Origin: Lachnospiraceae bacterium
GTDB taxonomy: Bacteria; Bacillota; Clostridia; Lachnospirales; Lachnospiraceae
Reading direction: 5' to 3'
NCBI GenBank assembly: GCA_017441265.1
Contig: JAFRYE010000052.1
Span: 1-47,472 of the forward strand
DNA: 47,472 nucleotides
Part shown: positions 1 to 9,700 of the stretch, one piece after another
How positions within the stretch are numbered: the first letter of the stretch is position 1
Layout of the letters: each line of letters begins with the position of its first letter
Translations under genes and position numbers: made by a program
Notes under the pieces: generated by a model
Databases searched by the model: none
What the model was told of the DNA's origin: nothing
What the model saw: the letters and a program-made list of their open reading frames with translations, nothing else

Positions 1-1
1 G

Positions 2-1375
2 GAGGCCGTGGCCATCCTTCAGGGACTCCGTCCGCGATATGAGAAATTTCACGGTGTGCGATATACCGACGACGCCGTTCGCGCGTGCGTCACGCTGTCG
101 GATCGGTACCTGAACGACCGGCGACTGCCCGACAAGGCCATCGACCTGATGGATGAGAGCGGAAGCGATGCCGGCATCGGCGGGCGCAGAAGACCCGCCG
201 CGGCAGGGAAGACCCGCGAGAAGATGGAAGAGGCTGTGCTGCGGGGAGATTTCGCGGCGGCAGCGGAGTACCGCCGTCAGATGTCGGACGAGGAGGCCGG
301 GTTGGCAATCCTTCGTTCACGTTCGGCAGCGGAGGCGAAGGAGCCGGTGACGGTCACTGCGGACGATGTCGCGAGGATCGTCGCGCGCATGACGGGAATC
401 CCGGTGACGCGCCTGTCGACCTCGGAGAGCGAGCGTCTGCTGCATCTGGAGGAAGAACTGCACCGCTCCGTGATCGGGCAGAACGAGACGATCGCTGCGC
501 TTTCCAAGACCATTCGAAGGGGACGTGTCGGACTTCGCGATCCGAGGCGCCCCATCGGTTCCTTCCTGTTTTTGGGACCGACCGGCGTCGGAAAGACGGA
601 GCTTTGCAAGGCTTTGGCGCAGGCTCTCTTCGGCGATCCCGAAGCGATGATCCGCATCGACATGTCGGAGTACATGGAGCAGAGCAGCGTTTCGAAGATG
701 ATCGGCAGCCCTCCCGGGTATGTCGGCTTTGAGGACGGCGGTCAGCTGTGCGAGAAAGTGCGCCGCAAACCCTACTCGGTGATCCTCTTTGACGAGGTGG
801 AGAAGGCGCACCCGGATGTATACAACATTTTCCTGCAGATCCTTGACGAAGGCCGGATCACGGATTCAAAGGGACGCACCGTGAACATGAAGAACACGGT
901 CATCATCATGACTTCGAATGCCGGTGCTGACCGGATCATGAATCCGAAGCTGCTTGGATTTGCGTCCGAGGCGGACGCCGCTTCGGATTATCTGCACATG
1001 AAAGAAGGCGTGATGGAGGAAGTCCGCCGCGTGTTCAAACCGGAGTTCTTGAACCGCATCGACGACATCTGCGTGTTCCGCTCGCTGACGCGGGAGGAGA
1101 TCCGTGCCATCGCCGTGCTTCTGCTGTCACGGTTTGCCGACCGGTGCAGGGAGATTTCGCGGATGGAAGTTGCATTTTCCGACGCGTTGATCGACAATAT
1201 CGCAGCGAAGGGATTCGACCCGAAGTTCGGGGCGCGCCCGGTGAAACGAGCCATTGCGGAGACCGTGGAGGACGCAGTGGCGGAGAGCTTGTTGAAAGGT
1301 GAGATCGCAGAGGGGGATACCGTGCTCTTGGATTACGCCGACGGCCGGGTGACGGTCCGGAAGCAGATCGCATAG
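2..1375 (+). CDS. clpC: ATP-dependent Clp protease ATPase ClpC, C-terminal part
   Basis: This is a Hsp100 unfoldase that feeds substrates to the ClpP protease in the cytoplasm. The 5' end lies outside the window; the reading frame is open from base 2, so about 457 residues are seen and the apparent GTG at 8 is internal. The visible order is the end of the first AAA+ module, a UVR-type linker helix (about 212-280) that marks ClpC rather than ClpB, and a complete second AAA+ module with Walker A GPTGVGKT (575-598), Walker B VILFDEVEK (779-805) and a sensor-2 GARPVKR motif near the end. It is followed after 16 bases by radA, the usual Bacillota order (ctsR-mcsA-mcsB-clpC-radA), so the CtsR/McsAB genes probably lie just upstream. 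Identification is firm; the fragment shows no disruption. Confidence 0.95.
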   Translation, partial: EAVAILQGLRPRYEKFHGVRYTDDAVRACVTLSDRYLNDRRLPDKAIDLMDESGSDAGIGGRRRPAAAGKTREKMEEAVLRGDFAAAAEYRRQMSDEEAGLAILRSRSAAEAKEPVTVTADDVARIVARMTGIPVTRLSTSESERLLHLEEELHRSVIGQNETIAALSKTIRRGRVGLRDPRRPIGSFLFLGPTGVGKTELCKALAQALFGDPEAMIRIDMSEYMEQSSVSKMIGSPPGYVGFEDGGQLCEKVRRKPYSVILFDEVEKAHPDVYNIFLQILDEGRITDSKGRTVNMKNTVIIMTSNAGADRIMNPKLLGFASEADAASDYLHMKEGVMEEVRRVFKPEFLNRIDDICVFRSLTREEIRAIAVLLLSRFADRCREISRMEVAFSDALIDNIAAKGFDPKFGARPVKRAIAETVEDAVAESLLKGEIAEGDTVLLDYADGRVTVRKQIA

Positions 1376-1391
1376 GGTGCGGAGAGAAGGT

Positions 1392-2780
1392 ATGGCGAAA
1401 GAGAAGACTTTATTTTTCTGTACCGAGTGCGGTACGGAGACGCCGAAATGGGCCGGGCGATGCGCGGCATGCGGCGCATGGAATACGATCGTCGAAGCAC
1501 CTGCGGAACGCAGGGGAAAAGGTTCGGCGGCGCGCAGGACGACGGACGGAGCGAGCGGCAAACCTCTTGCGCTAAAAGAGATTGACGCGAAGCAGGAAGA
1601 GCGGACCGGGACGGATATCGGAGAGCTTGACAGAGTGCTCGGCGGCGGCATCGTCGACGGGTCTTTGGTGCTGGCCTCCGGCGACCCCGGCATCGGCAAA
1701 TCCACCCTGCTTCTTCAGATGTGCCGAAACCTCGCAAACCGCGGGGAGAAGGTTCTGTATGTGTCCGGGGAGGAATCTCTGGCGCAGATCAAGCTGCGGG
1801 CGCTCCGCATCGGAGACTGCGCCGACAGCCTGCTGTTTCTGGCAGAGACTGATATGGGAGCGATCCGGGAGCACATCCTGGCGTACCGTCCGAAGGTCGC
1901 GATCATCGATTCGGTGCAGACGATGATGCTGCCCGAGGTTGAGAGCGCACCGGGAAGCGTTTCGCAGATTCGTGAAAATACGGCATTTTTGATGCGGCTG
2001 GCGAAGACGGAGAACATCGCGATCTTCCTTGTCGGCCATGTGACGAAGGACGGCTCGGTGGCCGGTCCGAAGATGTTGGAGCACATGGTGGACACGGTGC
2101 TGTATTTTGAGGGCGACTCAACGACGTCGTACCGTATCCTGCGAGCAGTGAAGAACCGCTTCGGTTCCACGAACGAGATCGGCGTGTTCGAGATGGGCTC
2201 CGACGGCCTTTCCGAAGTGCGCAACCCCTCGGAGCACATGCTTCGCGGTATGCCGGAAAATGAACCCGGCTCCGTCGTCGCAGTGACCCTTGAGGGCACC
2301 CGCCCGATCTTGGTGGAGGTGCAGGCGCTGATCTGCAAGACGACATTTAACCTTCCGCGCCGGACGGCGGCGGGGACGGACTTTAACCGAATGAACCTGC
2401 TGATGGCGGTGATGGAGAAACGCCTCGGCATTTCCCTCTCCGGGTGCGACGCGTATCTGAACGTCGCCGGAGGACTGCGTGTGACCGAGCCGGCTCTCGA
2501 TCTGCCGGTGGTCCTGGCGATCCTTTCCGGGTATCGCAACATGCCGCTTCCGGAGCAGACGACGGCCTTCGGGGAGATCGGTCTGACGGGAGAGCTTCGT
2601 GCGGTTTCGCAGGCGCTTGCGCGCGTGCGGGAGGCGGCGAAACTCGGCTATCGGCTGTGTATTCTGGCACAGTCGGATTTTGAGAAAGTGCGCGGCGACG
2701 CGCCGAAGGAGATTCGGTTGATCGGACTGCGCAACATCCGCGAGTTACCGAAGGATTTGCGGTTTGACGGGGAACGGTAA
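1392..2780 (+). CDS. radA: DNA repair protein RadA/Sms
   Basis: RadA is a RecA-like, DnaB-like ATPase that drives branch migration during homologous recombination and repair. The protein has 462 residues. It starts with a four-cysteine zinc finger (C10, C13, C24, C27), then a RecA-like core with Walker A GDPGIGKS (about 97-104), the family-specific KNRFG motif (254-258), and a Lon-protease-like C-terminal domain. An in-frame GTG at 1377 lies upstream, but ATG 1392 puts the zinc finger at its normal distance from the N-terminus and follows a GGAG ribosome binding site at 1381, so it is preferred. It sits directly behind clpC and is likely cotranscribed with it. All motifs look intact. Confidence 0.96.
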   Translation: MAKEKTLFFCTECGTETPKWAGRCAACGAWNTIVEAPAERRGKGSAARRTTDGASGKPLALKEIDAKQEERTGTDIGELDRVLGGGIVDGSLVLASGDPGIGKSTLLLQMCRNLANRGEKVLYVSGEESLAQIKLRALRIGDCADSLLFLAETDMGAIREHILAYRPKVAIIDSVQTMMLPEVESAPGSVSQIRENTAFLMRLAKTENIAIFLVGHVTKDGSVAGPKMLEHMVDTVLYFEGDSTTSYRILRAVKNRFGSTNEIGVFEMGSDGLSEVRNPSEHMLRGMPENEPGSVVAVTLEGTRPILVEVQALICKTTFNLPRRTAAGTDFNRMNLLMAVMEKRLGISLSGCDAYLNVAGGLRVTEPALDLPVVLAILSGYRNMPLPEQTTAFGEIGLTGELRAVSQALARVREAAKLGYRLCILAQSDFEKVRGDAPKEIRLIGLRNIRELPKDLRFDGER

Positions 2781-2832
2781 ACTCCGTGACAGATATTTGA
2801 CAGAGACAAAACGGTCTCGGATCGGGGGACAT

Positions 2833-4233
2833 ATGAAGAGAAAAGCGGTTGCCCTGCTGTGTGCAGCGCTTATGGTGGGAACATGCTTTTTGACGGCCTG
2901 CGGAAAAAAGAATGAGCCGGAGTCGAACGTGACGCTGCGGGAGATGACGAAATATGAGCATAAGGTGTATGATACGCCGGAGAGGGGCAACGGGCCGACG
3001 CTGGCGCCGGTGAAGGATGTGGACGGCTTTTATCCTTCCACGGATACGGTCTATGTGACCAGCAACACGCTGAACATCCGAAAGGAGCCGTCGGACACGT
3101 CGGAGGTCGTCGCGACCGTCGCGTACGGAACTTCACTGGAGCGCACGGGAACCGGTGAGGACGGATGGGACCGGGTCAGTTATGAGAATATGCCCGGCTA
3201 CGTCAATCACTCCTATGTCACGACGCTGACGATCCAGGAGAGCCGCAGTTTTCAGTATTCGATTGCGATGCTCTCCATCGTAGACACGACACGCCAGATT
3301 TACAGTTACGATTCCATGTGCGAAGACCTTGCGGAGATGCGGGAGCGGTTCGGCGATTACATGAAACTGAACTGCATCGGATCCACGAAGGACAAGCGCA
3401 ACATTTTCGAGATCGTGATCGGCGATGAGAAGAAGGCGAAAAGGCACATTTTCCTCTGCGCCGGGATCTGCGGAGCGGAGTACATGAGCACGCTGGTGTG
3501 CATGAAAGAGGCGGAGTACTATCTCTGCTACTATGAGACCGGCAATTACAACGGCTTCGCCTACCGGGAACTGAGCAATAATGTGGCGTTGCACATCATC
3601 CCGATGCTCAATCCCGACGGCGTGACGATCAGCCAGGAGTACCTTTCCTGCGTTCGCAGCGAGAGCATTCAGGCGGATCTTCGCAAATGGTTCGACCGCG
3701 ACCGCAGCCAGGGCGGAACGAACCTGACCCTCGATAACTATCTGATGTTCTATTACGCCAATGCGGCAGGTGTCGACCTTCGGAGAAACTTCGACTTCCG
3801 GTGGGACCAGATCAACGGAGCGGCGGAACCGGGGTCCACGGACTTCCGCGGAAGCGCGCCCGGCTCGGAGGCCGAGACGAAGGCTTTGCTGACGCAGCTG
3901 ACCGGCTACACGCCGGATCTGGTGGTGACGTACCACACGACCGGCGCTACGGTGCGGTACCGATTCGGACAATCCGAGCCGGAGCTCTCGAAGACCGGAT
4001 CCTACGCAAAGAAACTGGCGGAGATCATGAATTACGGCGTGTCCGAGGAAAATGTCGGAGTTGCCGATTACGGTTCCTACGAAGGGTATTGCAACACCGA
4101 AATCGGAGTACCGGCGCTGAGCGTAAGCCTCGGAAGCGGAAAGACGCCGCTGTCGCTCAATGAATTCAATGCCATCTGGAATGCCGTTCGCGAGTCCTGG
4201 GCGGTGCTTCAGCTGGCTGTGGTTGACTATTGA
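2833..4233 (+). CDS. SH3-domain lipoprotein with degenerate M14 carboxypeptidase domain
   Basis: A 466-residue predicted lipoprotein: a short basic start, hydrophobic stretch and LTAC lipobox with the lipidated cysteine at residue 23. Next comes a bacterial SH3 domain (about 75-135, with the NTLNIRKEPS signature), which often binds cell wall, and then a domain that follows the zinc carboxypeptidase M14 pattern (NPDG, LRRNF, a conserved His at 368). Two catalytic positions are changed. The HxxE zinc motif is C213-G-A-E216, and the position of the catalytic Glu (usually TIEVG or similar) reads SVSLG with Ser432. It may be a non-catalytic peptidoglycan-binding protein or use an altered site. The start at ATG 2833 follows GGGGG at 2824; an upstream in-frame start at 2764 would bury the signal peptide. 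DUF58 follows 37 bases later. Confidence 0.8.
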   Translation: MKRKAVALLCAALMVGTCFLTACGKKNEPESNVTLREMTKYEHKVYDTPERGNGPTLAPVKDVDGFYPSTDTVYVTSNTLNIRKEPSDTSEVVATVAYGTSLERTGTGEDGWDRVSYENMPGYVNHSYVTTLTIQESRSFQYSIAMLSIVDTTRQIYSYDSMCEDLAEMRERFGDYMKLNCIGSTKDKRNIFEIVIGDEKKAKRHIFLCAGICGAEYMSTLVCMKEAEYYLCYYETGNYNGFAYRELSNNVALHIIPMLNPDGVTISQEYLSCVRSESIQADLRKWFDRDRSQGGTNLTLDNYLMFYYANAAGVDLRRNFDFRWDQINGAAEPGSTDFRGSAPGSEAETKALLTQLTGYTPDLVVTYHTTGATVRYRFGQSEPELSKTGSYAKKLAEIMNYGVSEENVGVADYGSYEGYCNTEIGVPALSVSLGSGKTPLSLNEFNAIWNAVRESWAVLQLAVVDY

Positions 4234-4270
4234 ACTTCCTTACACGCAGACCGTTCGAAGGAGATTTCAC

Positions 4271-5431
4271 ATGAAGGTATTTCTCTTGGTTTTAGTTGTG
4301 TTCCTTTCCTACATGTTTATGCGGGCATACTATCGCCGGCATTGGCAGGACAAGCTGCAGTTTTCCCTGCAGTTCAGTCAGGAGACGTCCCGCGAAGGTG
4401 AGTGGGTGTCTCTGGAGGAAGTTATCACGAACAACAAAGCCATGCCTCTGCCGGCGCTCAAGGTGAAATTTCAGCTGTCCAAATACATGCAACTGGAAGA
4501 CCACGACGCGAAGAAGCATGTCACGGACCATTATTACCGCAACGACTTATTTTCCATCGGAGGATACAAGAAGGTTATCCGCCGGATCCCGGTGATGGCG
4601 ATCAAGCGCGGGCCGTACCGCGTCGAAGGTATCCAGGTTGTCGGAAGCGACATCTTCTTCTCAAAGCAGTATGCGTACGTGACCGACACCATGCATACGG
4701 AGCTTTTGGTGACGCCGACCAATTACACCATCGGAACCGGCGATCTGCCGTTCCGCACCATGTGGGGCGACGTTGTCTCCAAGTTGAAACTGTACGAGGA
4801 TTTCTCGGCATTTGCGGGGCTTCGCGATTACCAGCCTGGAGATCCGATCCAGAGGATCAACTGGAAGGCTTCGGCCCGGTCAGGCGACTGGCAGGTTAAC
4901 TACTACGATACGACCATGGACAAGCGACTGCATATCGTGCTTCACGCCGAACGCGGACCGATGTCTCACGAGGAAGATCTCCGGGAGGAGCTGCTCCGCC
5001 TGGGAGCCAGTTTTTCGGCATCGGCGCTCGGGATCGGACAGAGCGTTTCCATTGAATGCAACGTGTCCGGAGCGGACGGCGGAACGCCGTTGATCATCCC
5101 CGAGGGAAGTTCTATGGGACATCTCACGACCATCGAGATCGGACTCGCCAAGATCGACTTTGAGACGATCTTCGACGCCAAGAAGATGCAGCAGGCGATG
5201 CGCACGATGGCGGAACACGGTGACGAACGCGGCTTCTCGGCCGAGGAGGAGAGAAATAGCACCAGCGTTTTGTATATCACGTATTCGCTCCGCAAGGAGT
5301 TCGAGCAGCGTATCTGTTCCCGTATCCGAACGGGGGCTCCGTGCTGCCTGATCATCATCGGAGAGAAACTGCCGGAGCTTCCGGCCGAACTGATCGGCTG
5401 TACGGCATTGTGGAAACCCAAGAATTTTTAA
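4271..5431 (+). CDS. DUF58 domain protein
   Basis: A 386-residue protein with one N-terminal membrane segment (about 2-20) and a cytoplasmic or surface DUF58 domain. The family signature, a DYxPGD motif followed by INW and SAR, is at residues 186-202 and is complete. DUF58 proteins usually work with a MoxR-type AAA+ ATPase and a transglutaminase-like membrane protein; their biochemical role is not settled. Here the MoxR gene is absent from both sides, and the only partner is the DUF4129-like membrane protein 12 bases downstream. The start is ATG 4271 with AAGGAG at 4258-4263; the frame stays open upstream to 4160, inside the preceding gene. Family assignment is firm, function unknown. Confidence 0.85.
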   Translation: MKVFLLVLVVFLSYMFMRAYYRRHWQDKLQFSLQFSQETSREGEWVSLEEVITNNKAMPLPALKVKFQLSKYMQLEDHDAKKHVTDHYYRNDLFSIGGYKKVIRRIPVMAIKRGPYRVEGIQVVGSDIFFSKQYAYVTDTMHTELLVTPTNYTIGTGDLPFRTMWGDVVSKLKLYEDFSAFAGLRDYQPGDPIQRINWKASARSGDWQVNYYDTTMDKRLHIVLHAERGPMSHEEDLREELLRLGASFSASALGIGQSVSIECNVSGADGGTPLIIPEGSSMGHLTTIEIGLAKIDFETIFDAKKMQQAMRTMAEHGDERGFSAEEERNSTSVLYITYSLRKEFEQRICSRIRTGAPCCLIIIGEKLPELPAELIGCTALWKPKNF

Positions 5432-5443
5432 AAGGAGGAGCGT

Positions 5444-6556
5444 ATGCGAGATCAATTCCGTATCGAACGGTACGAAGCGAAAATGTACAATATTCGTTAT
5501 CTGTCCGTCGGCATCATTTTGTATTCCGTCGCGCTGATCGCCTATGTTCATACGCTTCTTAAGGACAATGTGTGGCTGATGCTTTTGGGGCTCGGCGCGA
5601 CATTGCTTGTCTTTCGGATGCTCGCCGGTTTTTTCGGCGGGATCTTCTCAAAGAAATCAAAGCGCGGAAGAGAAGTGATCTTCCTGCCGCTGGCGGTCAT
5701 CATTTTCGCATGCTACGCGATTGCGGGGGCGCGAAACTATACGGAGACGTCCTGGGTTGAGATGATAGCTCTCGTTCTCTTCCTCGGCATGGGCGTTTAC
5801 GCGCTGTATCTGGCGCATTACGTGCGTTTTGTTAACAGTAACAAGGATGCGGATTACATGGCGATCTACCACGTGACGCTCGGCAATTTCCGCGCGTATC
5901 GCCTGTGGTATCTCGTAACGATCCTGGTTGTGGTTGCTATTGCCGTTATGCCGTTCTGGAACGGCATCAACTCGTTGTGGAAGGGAATCCTTGCGGGATT
6001 TTCCAAGCGATGGTCCCAGGGAGGCTCGTCCGCGCCGCAGGATAGTAATCCCACCGGAGAGACGGCCGAGCTGACGCCGGCACCTGACGAGGGTGGAGCG
6101 GTGTTTGACAACATCTTCGGAGACGCGTTGTCTGAGACCGCGCAGAAGGTCATTCTGGTCCTGATCGCTCTGTTTGTGCTGTTCTGTGCATTTCAGGCGT
6201 TCCGGATCCTGCTCGTCAAGATTACCGATGCAAAGACCAGTATGGCGACCGACCACATCATCGATCTGAAGAAGACGGCAGTGATACCGCCGGTATCGGA
6301 CGAGGTGATTCGGCTGCGTAACGATGACGTCTTCGATGAGAACTCTTATGCCCGCCGGATCCGCCGGACGTTCAAACGCGCGGTATTTGACCGGTACGGC
6401 AACGATGATGTGCCGGAGAAGACGCCGCAGGAACTCCTCGGAAGAAAATCCGACGACAACGAGATCCTGCTCGAAAAATACGAAAAGGCGCGCTATTCCA
6501 ACATTCCGTGCACGGCGGAGGATGTGAAGGCGGTGAAAGCACCGAAGCAGTCGTGA
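5444..6556 (+). CDS. Multi-pass membrane protein with DUF4129-like C-terminus
   Basis: A 370-residue protein with about six hydrophobic segments: four in the first 125 residues, one near 160-180 and one near 227-250. A loop rich in Pro, Thr, Glu and Gly lies before the last segment and is probably outside the cell. The cytoplasmic tail of about 115 residues contains the TPQEL and YEKARYS motifs typical of DUF4129 proteins that accompany DUF58. No transglutaminase core is visible, so this is a reduced version of the usual partner. A strong AAAGGAGG site (5431-5438) overlaps the stop of the DUF58 gene, which implies one operon. The function is not known. Confidence 0.7.
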   Translation: MRDQFRIERYEAKMYNIRYLSVGIILYSVALIAYVHTLLKDNVWLMLLGLGATLLVFRMLAGFFGGIFSKKSKRGREVIFLPLAVIIFACYAIAGARNYTETSWVEMIALVLFLGMGVYALYLAHYVRFVNSNKDADYMAIYHVTLGNFRAYRLWYLVTILVVVAIAVMPFWNGINSLWKGILAGFSKRWSQGGSSAPQDSNPTGETAELTPAPDEGGAVFDNIFGDALSETAQKVILVLIALFVLFCAFQAFRILLVKITDAKTSMATDHIIDLKKTAVIPPVSDEVIRLRNDDVFDENSYARRIRRTFKRAVFDRYGNDDVPEKTPQELLGRKSDDNEILLEKYEKARYSNIPCTAEDVKAVKAPKQS

Positions 6557-6601
6557 TACGATCGAAAAGTAAAAATAATTTACTATTCGACTGTAAATCG
6601 C

Positions 6602-6630
6602 TTGACTTTTTATTCGCATTCATGTACAAT
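6602..6630 (+). promoter_or_regulatory. Sigma-A promoter of the InlB-repeat protein gene
   Basis: TTGACT (6602-6607) and TACAAT (6625-6630) are separated by exactly 17 bases. It is the only strong promoter between the DUF4129-like gene and the large secreted protein, so that gene is probably its own transcription unit. Confidence 0.8.
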
Positions 6631-6640
6631 AAAATTTAAG

Positions 6641-6677
6641 AAATTTCGGCATCGCGGATTTCACGGTGCCGAATTTT
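6641..6677 (+). other. Stem-loop in the 5' untranslated region
   Basis: Nearly perfect inverted repeat: AAATTTCGGCA (6641-6651) and TGCCGAATTTT (6667-6677) around a 15-base loop. It begins just after the expected transcription start and ends 25 bases before the start codon. It may stabilise the mRNA or be an operator. There is no run of T directly after it that would make it a convincing terminator. Confidence 0.5.
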
Positions 6678-6702
6678 AATAAAAACACAAAGGGGTTTTA
6701 CA

Positions 6703-9700
6703 ATGAACGGTAGGTTGAAACGAAGCTTTCCGTTGTTGGTAGCCGCTCTGGCCATGACACTTTTGCTGTCACTGGGAATGGCTTTTGCGAGCGAAACCGT
6801 GATATTGGAAGGGGATAACGGCTATATCACGGAAGCTATTGAGAATGCTCCGGCAGGAGCAAAGTTGTCGGTAGAAGTGGAATATGCCGATGATTCTTTG
6901 AATTGCTATGCAGGATGGGGCATCGGCGGCATCTGTACCGACGGATCATGGATGCCGTCTATCTGTGCAACCTTGGCTGAGGATCCGACCCTCGGAGATC
7001 GACTGACATTTCTCTTTGATGTCGATGAGATCATAGCGGACGGCGATGGCGATTATCAGGTGAACATTTACAACGGATTTCAGGTTGTTAAGGTTACACT
7101 GATTACCGGTGCTAAGGATTATACGATCTCATATGTGATGAACGGCGGTACGAACAATCCGTTCAATCCGACAAAGTATAACAAGTACAGTGATGCCATT
7201 TATCTGAAGAATCCTTCGAAGGAAGGCTGTATCTTCAGCGGCTGGTATACGGATGCCGCCCTGACAAAGCGCTCGAGCGGTATCGCGAGCGGATCCACCG
7301 GAAACCGCACATTCTATGCGAAGTTTACGGACGGAACCGGCACAACGAGAAAACTTACCTTTGATGCAGACGGTGGAACCGGCACGGTTCCTTCCGCGAT
7401 CACGGCAGCCGGTGGTGCTTCCGTGACGATCCCTTCGGCTTCTTTGAAGAAGGAAGGTTATTATTTCATGGGCTGGTCTCTGGCTCGGGGTCAGAGTACC
7501 GCGCAGTACAAGAGCAAGAGTACGATCGTATTGAGTACCAATACCACATTGTATGCGGTATGGAAGCAGATTGTATATCACCAGTTGAGTTTTGAAATGA
7601 ACGGCGGTGACGGTGAGTTTACGTATTTCTTTGAGCCGAAAGGCACGAATGTAACGATCCCGAAGATCACGGTTACCAAAAGCGGATACTATTTCTTGGG
7701 CTGGGGCGAAGATCCGGAAGGACCGGCTCTTTACAAGACGGGTGATGTTATTCGCCTGAATAGCGACACTACACTTTACGCTATATGGAAATGCAAGACG
7801 ACGGAGTATCGTCTGGTATACGATTCCAACGGCGGATACGGTGTCCTTAACAGTGATTCCCCGATTTGTTGTCCGAAGGGTACGGAGATCACAATCCCGA
7901 GAGCGAATCTTTACCGGGATGATTACTATTTCCTCGGCTGGGCAACGTCCGCGACGGCAACGGCTGCCGAATACAAGTCCGGCAACAAGATCGTCATGAA
8001 CAAGAATCTGACGCTGTATGCCGTATGGAAGTATGCGCTTCCGATGCCGAAACTTGTTTTCAACGTAAACGGCGGAACCGGCACGGCTCCGAAATCATTG
8101 TCTGCTGTTCCCGGAAATTCGGTTGTTGTTCCGAAGGCGTCCCTCAGCCGCGAGAATTACTATTTCCTCGGTTGGTCGACCTCCGCTACGGCGCAGACCG
8201 CGATGTACAAGAGCGGAGACGAAGTGGTTCTCTATGAAGATGGCACTCTGTATGCGGTATGGAAATGCAAATACAAAGAGTGCACGGTAGTATTTGATGC
8301 CAACGGCGGTTCCGGCAAAGTTCCCGCCGATCTGAAGCTGTTCGGCGGCATTGCCGGTACGATCCCGAAGGCGTCTATCACCCGCACCGGATTCTATTTC
8401 TTGGGGTGGTCGACGGATAAGGCCGCTACGGCTGCACAGTATACGTCCGGCAAGTCGATCACGGTTACTTCCAACAGAGTTTTGTACGCAGTATGGAAGG
8501 CTTCGGGCCCGATTCTTTCGTTCGATCTGAACGAAGGCGTCGGAACGGTACCGGCTTCCATGAGCGGAAAGAGCGGCACGGCTCTCACGATCCCGAAGGC
8601 ATCCGTAAGCCGCAAGGGTTTCTACTTCCTCGGCTGGTCCACGGACAAGAATGCTACGTCGGCTCAGTATACGAGCAATAAGACTATCACGATCACGAAA
8701 AATACGACCCTGTATGCGGTTTGGAAGAAAAAACCGGCGAAGACCTGGAATCTCGGTGGACAGACGATCACGATCGGTGACTGGTGGTCCGGAGAGGGAT
8801 TCGATTACTGGGATACTTACTTCAGTTCTTCGGATGAGCAGGAAGAGTATAAGCAGTATCAGCTTTCCATGATGGAAGAGCATAACTATACGCTGACTCG
8901 TAAGTCGGTATACGGATGGGGAGATGAGGCGGAAGTCGCAATGCTCTCGATCGTAGCAAACGAGCCTGTAGCCGATATCATGCTTTTCGATTATCGCTTT
9001 ATCGCGGAATTCTTTGCACAGGAAGAACCGTTGTTCTGTGATGTATCCCAGTGTGAAGCTTTCGACTTCAGCGATGAAAAGTGGAACAAGGCTGTCATCG
9101 ATATGATGACGGTCAACGGAAAGATTTACGGCTTTGCGACGGGATGTGAGCCCCGTACCGGCGTTTTCTTCAACAAGGATCTGTATGCGCAGTTCCGCGG
9201 TGCCGATAAGGTGGATGAGCTGTATGATCTGCAGGCATCCGGCAACTGGACCTGGGCGAAGTTTGAAGAGATCGCACAGAGCCTTACCAGAGATACCGAC
9301 AACGACGGTGAGATCGATGTGTACGGATTTGCGACGCAGCAGAGCGCATTGTTCGAGATGGCTGTTATCAGCAACGGTCATGATTTTGTCACGAAGGACA
9401 GTCTCGGACGTCTGGTAAGTCAGGTTACGTCGCAGGATGTCATTGACGATTGCAACTGGGCATATTCGCTCTACACGAACAATTACACCCGCAGATCCAC
9501 CGAAGGCGAGGAATGGGATTATTTCAACGGAATGTTCGTTTCCGGCGAAGCGGCCATGATTGTTTACGATGAGTACAAAGCAGCCGATTTCATGGATATG
9601 TGTGATTTCGATTATGGCTTCGTTTGCTTCCCTCGGGGACCGAAGGCGACCAAGTATTATTCGATCGTTCGGGAGAATGTATATGTGATCCCGAATTGTC

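Noticed and set aside
2764-2832. An upstream start for the lipoprotein gene
   Set aside because: It would add 23 charged residues before the signal peptide and overlap radA, while ATG 2833 has a good ribosome binding site.
6568-6584. AGTAAA-AATAA-TTTACT as a terminator after the DUF4129-like gene
   Set aside because: The stem is only six weak base pairs and no T run follows.
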